Shown: positions 22,209-28,095 of the stretch, in pieces
Layout: every line of letters starts with the position of its first letter
Position numbering within the stretch: position 1 is the first letter of the stretch
From: an uncultured Campylobacter sp.
GTDB lineage: Bacteria; Campylobacterota; Campylobacteria; Campylobacterales; Campylobacteraceae
Length of the DNA stretch: 28,095 nucleotides
NCBI GenBank assembly: GCA_900772495.1
Contig: CAAHEJ010000017.1
Coordinates: 1 to 28,095 of the forward strand
Direction of reading: 5' to 3'
Program-made: the position numbers and the translations under genes
Notes under the pieces: generated by a model
Databases searched by the model: none
Seen by the model: the letters and a program-made list of their open reading frames with translations, nothing else
Told to the model about the DNA's origin: nothing

Positions 22209-23402
22209 ATGAGCTTAATGTCTTATGAAAAAGGGCTTGAAATCTTGCTTGCAAGCGTTTTGCCCTACGAAAAAGTCGAAAAAATCGCCCTTACAGAGTG
22301 TTTAGGGCGCATTTTAGCCTGCGATATAAGCGCGAATGATGATTATCCAGCCTTTGCCACAGCGTCAATGGACGGCTACGCCATTCGTTTTGCCGAGCAA
22401 GAAAACGCCCTTAAAATCATCGGTTCAGTGCCTGCTGGGACCTTTCCAAAATACTCGCCCAAAGAAAATGAGTGCGTCAAAACCTTTACAGGCTCGCTAA
22501 TGAGCGCAAATTTAGACACACTCGTGCCTGTGGAAAATGTAAGCGTTGAAAATGACACGCTCAAAATAAATCAAAAAGTGCCATTTGGCTTTGCGGTGCG
22601 TGGCGTTGGAGAGAGTTACAAAAAGGGCGAAATTTTGCTCAAAAAAGGCACAAAGCTCGGTTTTAGTGAGCTTGCGCTTTTAGCTGAACTTGGTTTTTTT
22701 CACATAAGTGTCTTTATAAAGCCTGTAATAGGCGTTTTAAGCAGTGGCGATGAGCTGAAAGATTTGGGCGAAAGTTTGGATAATCCTGCTCAAATTCGCT
22801 CTTCAAATCACATAGCCATAGCGAGTTTAGCGCGAAGTTTTGGCGCAAGGGCTATTATTTTTCCACTGCTTAAAGACGAACAACACTCTGTAAAGCCTGC
22901 CATTGCGAATGCCCTTGAAAGTTGTGATATACTCATCACCACAGGCGGCGTGTCTATGGGGGATTTTGACTTTTTAAAAGCCGCTGTGCGTGAGTATGAG
23001 CTTATCATCGACAAGCTTGACATAAAGCCGGGCAGGCATATCAAGGTAGCAAAAAGCGGCAAGAAGTTTATTTTAGCCTTTGCGGGCTTTCCTTACTCAT
23101 CGATGGTCGCCTTTCATTTAACAGCTAGGCAAATCCTAAATTCGTGGCTTTGCCAGAAAAATGACTTTGTCATCAAGGCTTTTTTAAAGGGCGCATACAG
23201 CAAAAAATCGCCATTTTTTGAATTTGTCGCTTGCAATGTGGAGTTTGAAAACGGCAAGGTTTGCGTGAATTTAAAGGACAAAAAACAAGGAAGTAGCGCG
23301 ATTATTAGTAATTTAAATCAAAATTCAGCCCTAATGCTCGTGCCAAAAGAGTGTCAAAGGCTAGAAAATGGTGATTTAGTAAGCATTATGCTGCTTTCAT
23401 AA
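22209..23402 (+). CDS. moeA: molybdopterin molybdenumtransferase
   Basis: A 397-residue enzyme that inserts molybdate into adenylylated molybdopterin. Motifs are SMDGYAIRF in domain I, GVLSSGDELKDLGE, ITTGGVSMGDFDFLK and IKPGRHIKVAK in the MoeA catalytic core. The usual LPGNP loop is AGFPYSS here, a deviation that also appears in other epsilonproteobacterial copies as far as I recall. It lies in the order moaD-moaE-moeA as in C. jejuni, where the equivalent is called moeA2. Confidence 0.92.
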   Translation: MSLMSYEKGLEILLASVLPYEKVEKIALTECLGRILACDISANDDYPAFATASMDGYAIRFAEQENALKIIGSVPAGTFPKYSPKENECVKTFTGSLMSANLDTLVPVENVSVENDTLKINQKVPFGFAVRGVGESYKKGEILLKKGTKLGFSELALLAELGFFHISVFIKPVIGVLSSGDELKDLGESLDNPAQIRSSNHIAIASLARSFGARAIIFPLLKDEQHSVKPAIANALESCDILITTGGVSMGDFDFLKAAVREYELIIDKLDIKPGRHIKVAKSGKKFILAFAGFPYSSMVAFHLTARQILNSWLCQKNDFVIKAFLKGAYSKKSPFFEFVACNVEFENGKVCVNLKDKKQGSSAIISNLNQNSALMLVPKECQRLENGDLVSIMLLS

Positions 23403-23412
23403 AGGACAAAGC

Positions 23413-25209
23413 GTGATAATAGAAGCCAAAAGCATAGAGGACTTACGCCAAAGAGCCGATATAGTAAGCGTTATAGAGCATTATGTGGAGGTAAAAAAGA
23501 GCGGCTCGGCGTTTGTGTGCGTTTGTCCCTTTCACGATGATAAAAACCCAAGTATGAGCATCAACGCTCAAAAGGGCTTTTACCACTGCTTTGCGTGCAA
23601 GGCGGGCGGCGATGTGTTTAAATTCGTGCAAGATTATGAGCGCGTGGGCTTTGGCGAGGCGGTTGAGCGCGTGGCGAGTCTTTGCAACTTTACGCTTAAT
23701 TACACCAGCCAAAAGCAAGAAATCAACAAGGCAATTTATGAAATTTTGCCCCTTTTAAACGCCTTTTACAAGCAAAATTTAAGCAAGCACAAAGAAGCCT
23801 TGCAATACCTTTACAACAGGGCTTTAAATGATGATGATGTGCGAAAATTTGAGCTTGGTTATGCGCCAAGTTCGGCTGAGACTTTAAGACTGCTTAAAAA
23901 CGAAAAAATCGAGCTTAAAAACGCCGCTGAATGCGGTGCGGTGAAATTTAGCGAGGAGCAAAAGGATTATTATGCAAGTTTTATTAACCGCATAAGTTTT
24001 CCTATATACGACCACAAGGGCTTGCTCGTGGGCTTTGGCGGACGCACAATGGACAGCGAAAATAAGGCAAAATATGTAAATTCCCCACAGTGCCGCCTTT
24101 TTGACAAATCGCGCGTTTTTTACGCCTTTCATCTAGCAAAAGAAGCAATCGCAAAGCAAAAAGAAATGATAGTTTGCGAGGGCTATATGGACGCTATTGC
24201 CTTTCACAAAGCTGGGCTAAACAACGCTGTGGCAGTGCTTGGCACGGCACTAACCGAGCAGCATTTGCCCCTCATTAAACGCTATGAAGCGCGGGTGATT
24301 TTGTGCTTTGATAGCGACAGCGCAGGCTTTAACGCCGCTATGCGTTCGGCTTTTCTTTTAAGCACGCACAAAATCGGCGGCAAGGTTGTGAATTTGCAAG
24401 GCGGCAAGGACGCAGCCGAGCTAGTGGCAAACGGACAGAGCAAAATGCTTTACAATGCGCTGGATAAGGGCATAGAGCTTGGCGAGTTTTACATAAGGGG
24501 CGTTGTGAGTGGATTTGATTTGCAAACTCCGCTTGACAAGCAAAAGGCACTTGAAGCGGTGCAAAAATACACCTTTGCGCTTGAACCCTTAATAGCGCAG
24601 TCTTACACGAATTTAGTGGCACAGCTTTTGGGCGTAAGTGTTGATTTGGTAAGGCTTTCGCCAAAGGCAGGTTTTAACAAAGGCTTTGAAAAAAACTTAA
24701 ATTTAAATGCACCAACAAAGCAAGCAAACACTGATTTAGCTGAGCTTCAAGCCTTGATTTTTTTGTATGAAAATCCTCAATTTCAAGCGCTTTTTTTAGA
24801 ACTTTGCGATGAGCGTTTTTTTAAGGACAAAGAGAGTTTGCAGGCTATCTTGCAAGGGCAAGGCATAGAAAATGCGCTCGTGCGCGAACTGCTTGAATTT
24901 CAAAGCATAAAAAAGCTTAAAAAATTTCAAAGCGTTGATGAATTTTTGCTTTCTTTAAGCAAGATAATGCTTGGCTTTTTTAACCGCTCAAAGTGTGCTG
25001 ATATAGTGTTTTCGCTCAAAAAACAGCTTTTGAGTCTTGTGGATAAAAATGTCTTTAAGTTGCAAAAACAGCTTTCAAATGCTGAATTTCAAAGGCTTTT
25101 GAGCGAAATTTTAAAGGATTTAAAGCAAAATGACGATGAAAACGCCCTTATGCAACGGCTTAAAAACTTCCAAAAAAACCGCTTTGATTTGAGCGCGGAA
25201 ATCTTTTGA
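23413..25209 (+). CDS. dnaG: DNA primase
   Basis: A 598-residue replication primase. A CHC2 zinc-binding domain comes first (ligands Cys38, His41, Cys59, Cys62 in CPFHDD and YHCFACKAGGD), then the RNA polymerase domain with the TOPRIM acidic motifs VCEGYMDAIAFHKAG and CFDSDSAG, and a C-terminal helicase-binding region. The start is GTG 23413, preceded by AAAGGA. It follows moeA by ten bases and may be cotranscribed with the molybdopterin genes. The stop lies only 15 bases from the stop of the opposing cysteine-synthase-like gene. Confidence 0.97.
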   Translation: MIIEAKSIEDLRQRADIVSVIEHYVEVKKSGSAFVCVCPFHDDKNPSMSINAQKGFYHCFACKAGGDVFKFVQDYERVGFGEAVERVASLCNFTLNYTSQKQEINKAIYEILPLLNAFYKQNLSKHKEALQYLYNRALNDDDVRKFELGYAPSSAETLRLLKNEKIELKNAAECGAVKFSEEQKDYYASFINRISFPIYDHKGLLVGFGGRTMDSENKAKYVNSPQCRLFDKSRVFYAFHLAKEAIAKQKEMIVCEGYMDAIAFHKAGLNNAVAVLGTALTEQHLPLIKRYEARVILCFDSDSAGFNAAMRSAFLLSTHKIGGKVVNLQGGKDAAELVANGQSKMLYNALDKGIELGEFYIRGVVSGFDLQTPLDKQKALEAVQKYTFALEPLIAQSYTNLVAQLLGVSVDLVRLSPKAGFNKGFEKNLNLNAPTKQANTDLAELQALIFLYENPQFQALFLELCDERFFKDKESLQAILQGQGIENALVRELLEFQSIKKLKKFQSVDEFLLSLSKIMLGFFNRSKCADIVFSLKKQLLSLVDKNVFKLQKQLSNAEFQRLLSEILKDLKQNDDENALMQRLKNFQKNRFDLSAEIF

Positions 25210-25224
25210 ATTTAACCCTTAAAT

Positions 25225-26145
25225 TTAATCAAAAATTTGAAACTGCTTGATTTTATCCACATATCTGTCAAGGCTGTCGGCAAAAAGGGTAACAATGACT
25301 TTATTTTGCACTTTTTGAGCGATTTTAAGGGCAGCTGCGACACAAGCTCCTGATGAAATGCCAGCTAGCACGCCTTCTTTTTGCGCTAAAAGCCTCACGC
25401 CTGCAAAGGCTTCATCATCGCTGATTTTAATCACCTCATCAACAAGCGATATATCCATAGTTTGTGGCACAAAGTGGTTGCCTATGCCCTCTATATTTGC
25501 CTCTCCACACTCCCCACCACCGATGATAGAGCCTACGGGGTCGCACAAAACGCATTTTGTGTGCGGATTTTTTTCCTTTAAAAAGCGTGAAATTCCGCTA
25601 AAACTGCCCCCGCTTCCAGCCCCACACACGAAAAAGTCGATTTTATGCTCTAAATCCGCATAAATTTCGCGTGCGGTGCTTTCATAGTGGGCTTTTGGGT
25701 TGAATTCGTTTGTGAATTGGTCAAAATAATAAGCGTTTGGCGTTTGCGTTGCAAGGGCTTTTGCTCGCTCTATACTGCCGTCAATGCCTTGATTTTTGGG
25801 CGTGTGAATGATTTGCGCTCCAAGTGCTTTCATTAGGGCTTGTTTTTCGGGCGAAAATTTTTCAGCCACAACCAAAATCACCTTTAAATTTAGCTCCACG
25901 CCAGCAAGGGCAAGTGCAAGCCCTGTATTTCCAGCTGTGGCGCAAATGATACTTGTTTTATCGCTGATAACTCCGCTTTCTTTGAGCTTTTTGAGCGAGT
26001 AAAGGGCGATTCTATCTTTTATACCGCCTGCTGGGTTTTGGAATTCGCATTTAGCGTAAAGTTCGTTGCCATTTTGCGCGCCTATTTTGCTTAACTTTAA
26101 AAGCGGTGTGTTGCCGATAAGCCCTGCAATGCTTGTGTGTATCAT
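25225..26145 (-). CDS. PLP-dependent cysteine synthase / O-acetylserine-dependent cystathionine beta-synthase
   Basis: A 306-residue fold type II PLP enzyme. The PLP lysine is Lys43 in NPAGGIKDRIAL, the substrate loop is ATAGNTGLALAL, and the phosphate-binding GAGSGGSFSG and closing SSGACVAAAL are present. The NPAGG and TAGNTG forms differ from the NPGGS and TSGNTG usual in CysK and are as found in MccA-type enzymes. Pairing with a cystathionine gamma-lyase-like gene (ATGA overlap) supports reverse transsulfuration. Plain cysteine synthase activity remains possible. It is the second gene of a two-gene minus-strand operon. Confidence 0.85.
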   Translation of the reverse strand: MIHTSIAGLIGNTPLLKLSKIGAQNGNELYAKCEFQNPAGGIKDRIALYSLKKLKESGVISDKTSIICATAGNTGLALALAGVELNLKVILVVAEKFSPEKQALMKALGAQIIHTPKNQGIDGSIERAKALATQTPNAYYFDQFTNEFNPKAHYESTAREIYADLEHKIDFFVCGAGSGGSFSGISRFLKEKNPHTKCVLCDPVGSIIGGGECGEANIEGIGNHFVPQTMDISLVDEVIKISDDEAFAGVRLLAQKEGVLAGISSGACVAAALKIAQKVQNKVIVTLFADSLDRYVDKIKQFQIFD

Positions 26146-27296
26146 TTACTAGCCTTTGAGATAGCCTTTTGTAAGTCTTTGATTAAGTCATCTGCGCTTT
26201 CAATGCCTACTGAAAGGCGGATTAACTCATCTTTTATCCCTAGTTTTGCGCGAATTTTTGGCGGTATAGAAGCGTGAGTCATCGATGCAGGGTGGCACAA
26301 AAGGCTTTCAACCCCGCCTAAACTCTCAGCAAGTGCGATGATTTCAGTGCTTTTAAAGAATTTCTTATAATCAAGCCCCTTTTTTAGCTCAAAACTTATC
26401 ATTCCGCCCCCGCTTTTTGCTTGTTTTTTGTGTGTTTCATAATAAGGACTTTGCTTTAAAGCTGGATAATACACCTTTTCAACGCTTTTGTGGCTTTGCA
26501 AAAACTCAGCGATTTCAAGCGCGTTTTGGCTGTGCTTATCCATACGAAGCGCCAAAGTTTTAAGCCCACGAACCAGCAAAAAGCTGTCAAAAGGCGCAAG
26601 CACCGCACCGATAGCATTTTGCAAAAAGCCAAGCCGCTCGCCAAGTTCCTTGTCGTTTGTAACCACCAAGCCACCGATGACATCGCTGTGTCCGCCTATG
26701 TATTTAGTCGCTGAATGCACCACTATATCGATACCAAATTCAAGCGGGCGTTGCAAATAAGGCGTCATAAAGGTGTTATCGATGATAGAAATGATGCCTT
26801 TTTGCTGGGCGATTTTTGCAATTTTTTCTATACTCACCACGCTTAAAAGCGGATTTGCAGGCGTTTCAAACAAAATCGCCCTTGTTTTTTTGCCTATGAG
26901 TTTTTGTAAATCATCGTAATTTTCGCCCTCAAAGATAGTATAATTTATCTCAAAGTTCCTAAAAACTTTATCCAAAAGCCTAAAAGTGCCGCCATACACC
27001 TGCGCTAAGATGATTATCTCATCGCCGCTTTTAAAAAGGCTTAACACATTTGCCAAAGCCGCAAGCCCAGAAGCGTAAGCAAAGCCGTATTTGCCGCCTT
27101 CTAGCTCAGCGATAAGGCTTTCAATGCCGTCTCTTGTGGGGTTTTTCGTGCGTGAGTATTCATAGCCCAAATTCTCGCCAAGCGCGTTTTGCTTGTAGGT
27201 TGAGGTCTGATAAATAGGCACATTAACAGCCCCTGTGCGAGGACAAGTGGTAAGTCCTGCGTGGATTAAAGCCGTTTCAAATGAAAAATTTCGCAT
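26142..27296 (-). CDS. cystathionine gamma-synthase/gamma-lyase (Cys/Met metabolism PLP enzyme)
   Basis: A 384-residue fold type I PLP enzyme. It has the family opening FETALIHAG, YSRTKNPTRDGIE, the PLP phosphate-binding YASGLAA, DNTFMTPYLQRP and the Schiff-base lysine at 198 in HSATKYIGGHSDVIGG. Start at ATG 27296 is preferred because AAAGGA lies just upstream and the family begins there; the frame is open 29 codons further, but that extension is a lysine-rich translation of the leader. Whether it makes cystathionine (MetB) or splits it (MccB) cannot be read from motifs alone. Pairing with the MccA-like gene favours the lyase direction. Confidence 0.9.
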   Translation of the reverse strand: MRNFSFETALIHAGLTTCPRTGAVNVPIYQTSTYKQNALGENLGYEYSRTKNPTRDGIESLIAELEGGKYGFAYASGLAALANVLSLFKSGDEIIILAQVYGGTFRLLDKVFRNFEINYTIFEGENYDDLQKLIGKKTRAILFETPANPLLSVVSIEKIAKIAQQKGIISIIDNTFMTPYLQRPLEFGIDIVVHSATKYIGGHSDVIGGLVVTNDKELGERLGFLQNAIGAVLAPFDSFLLVRGLKTLALRMDKHSQNALEIAEFLQSHKSVEKVYYPALKQSPYYETHKKQAKSGGGMISFELKKGLDYKKFFKSTEIIALAESLGGVESLLCHPASMTHASIPPKIRAKLGIKDELIRLSVGIESADDLIKDLQKAISKASK

Positions 27297-27472
27297 TGTT
27301 TGTCCTTTTTTCGTGGTTTTTGCTTTTTTTATTTTGCGATTAAATTTTTTAAATTCCTTAAATTTTTGTTTCAATTTATGCAAATTCTTGTGAATTTCTT
27401 AAATTTTTGTCCCAAATTCACGCAAGGTTTTGCAAAAATCGCCTAAAATTTAAATTTTGCAAAAATTTGCTT

Positions 27473-27478
27473 TATAAT
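27473..27478 (+). promoter_or_regulatory. candidate -10 box in the gap before the M23-like gene
   Basis: TATAAT about 110 bases upstream of the last gene in the window. A second candidate, TACAAT at 27557-27562, sits closer (about 25 bases upstream) and would give a short leader. The 291-bp gap 27297-27587 is highly AT-rich and shows no gene on either strand. Confidence 0.4.
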
Positions 27479-27587
27479 TCTAACTAAAATTCTCTTAATT
27501 AACACTAAAAAGCTAAAAATTTACCCAAAAATTTCGCCACATTTACCCAAAAAAGCTACAATTTGCAAAAAATTTAAGGTTTGGCTT

Positions 27588-28095
27588 TTGAGAACTTTGA
27601 TGAAAAAACGCAAAAAAAAGATAAACAATATCATTATTTTAGCTCTCATCGTAGTGGCTGTTGGCTTAGGCATTCAGCTGCAAATTTTTGAGCGAAGTGC
27701 GCCTGTGATTTACATACAAGATACGATTTATACAAATTTGCAAGAACCCTTGCCCGTGCGTATAACCGATGAGATTTCAGGTATCAAAAAAGTGAAAATC
27801 ACACTCAAAAAAGACGCCAAAGATGCGGGCGTGATTTTATACGATGAAAAGATAGACAAGCAAAAAGAACTCGTCCTTGAAGTCAAACTGCCCCAAATCA
27901 TCAAAAGCACGGACACTTACACCCTTGAACTTTCAGCCAAAGACAGCTCTTTGTGGAATTTTTTTCAAGGCAATGAAGCCCTAAAAAACATTCCCATAGT
28001 CGTAGATACGCAAAAGCCAGCGGTAAATATCCTAGCAAATTCCTATCAAATCGAGCAAGGCGGAGCGGCGGCTGTGGTTTTTGAAGCAAGAGATG
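27588..28095 (+). CDS. membrane-anchored protein, probable M23 peptidase, 3' partial
   Basis: The frame is open to the end of the window (about 169 residues). A lysine-rich start is followed by one hydrophobic segment (IIILALIVVAVGLGIQLQI), then a beta-rich periplasmic region with DEISGIKKVKITLKKD, an SSLWNFFQGN stretch and QKPAVNILANSY near the cut. This resembles the N-terminal part of Campylobacter M23 peptidases that trim peptidoglycan for cell shape; the catalytic domain would lie beyond the window, so the assignment rests on resemblance. TTG 27588 has AAGG eight bases upstream; ATG 27600 in the same frame is the alternative. Confidence 0.6.
   Translation, partial: MRTLMKKRKKKINNIIILALIVVAVGLGIQLQIFERSAPVIYIQDTIYTNLQEPLPVRITDEISGIKKVKITLKKDAKDAGVILYDEKIDKQKELVLEVKLPQIIKSTDTYTLELSAKDSSLWNFFQGNEALKNIPIVVDTQKPAVNILANSYQIEQGGAAAVVFEARD

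Noticed and set aside
27297..27383. N-terminal extension of 29 residues on the cystathionine enzyme
   Set aside because: The lysine-rich extension is unlike the family, and a good ribosome binding site lies just before ATG 27296.

Overview
The window looks like chromosome of a Campylobacter species (Campylobacterota). Three things point there: homopolymeric G tracts inside surface-glycan genes, promoters with a strong -10 and little -35, and core gene blocks in the order known from C. jejuni (ctpA-purC-purS-purQ-SH3 protein-plsC; glmM-lspA-hemJ; moaD-moaE-moeA). The species cannot be told from the sequence.

Left part (1 to about 11,745): an AT-rich, accessory surface-glycan locus read mostly on the + strand. 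It begins inside an FkbM-type methyltransferase, followed by a second methyltransferase. Each is interrupted by an 11-G tract that leaves it out of frame (OFF), and one G fewer would restore both. A pentapeptide-repeat membrane protein follows, then a decapitated glycosyltransferase stub that runs into a small recombinase element. The element (3124-3741) is a tyrosine recombinase gene on the minus strand, carrying one in-frame stop and bounded by a perfect 15-bp inverted repeat. A TATAAT box inside its right edge points at the next gene, an AIPR-family anti-phage protein with an N-terminal nuclease-like motif. This may be a promoter-inversion switch, now locked, controlling a defence gene. The AIPR stop overlaps the start of a WbqC-like gene, and the glycan locus resumes with a methyltransferase, a NeuD/PglD-like acyltransferase, a beta-propeller protein, a family 2 glycosyltransferase, and a KAS III / acyl carrier protein / SDR trio that probably makes an acyl substituent.

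Right part (about 11,746 to the end): more G+C-rich housekeeping DNA. glmM, lspA and hemJ run on the + strand and meet nspC (minus) at a shared hairpin. ung (+) is followed by a minus-strand operon ctpA-purC-purS-purQ-SH3 protein-plsC, read from 21319 down to 16451. Divergent from ctpA is a + strand run moaD-moaE-moeA-dnaG. It converges on a minus-strand pair, a cysteine-synthase-like enzyme and a cystathionine gamma-synthase/lyase, that resembles reverse transsulfuration (MccA/MccB). The window ends inside a membrane-anchored protein that is probably an M23 peptidase.

No rRNA, tRNA or CRISPR array was recognised.
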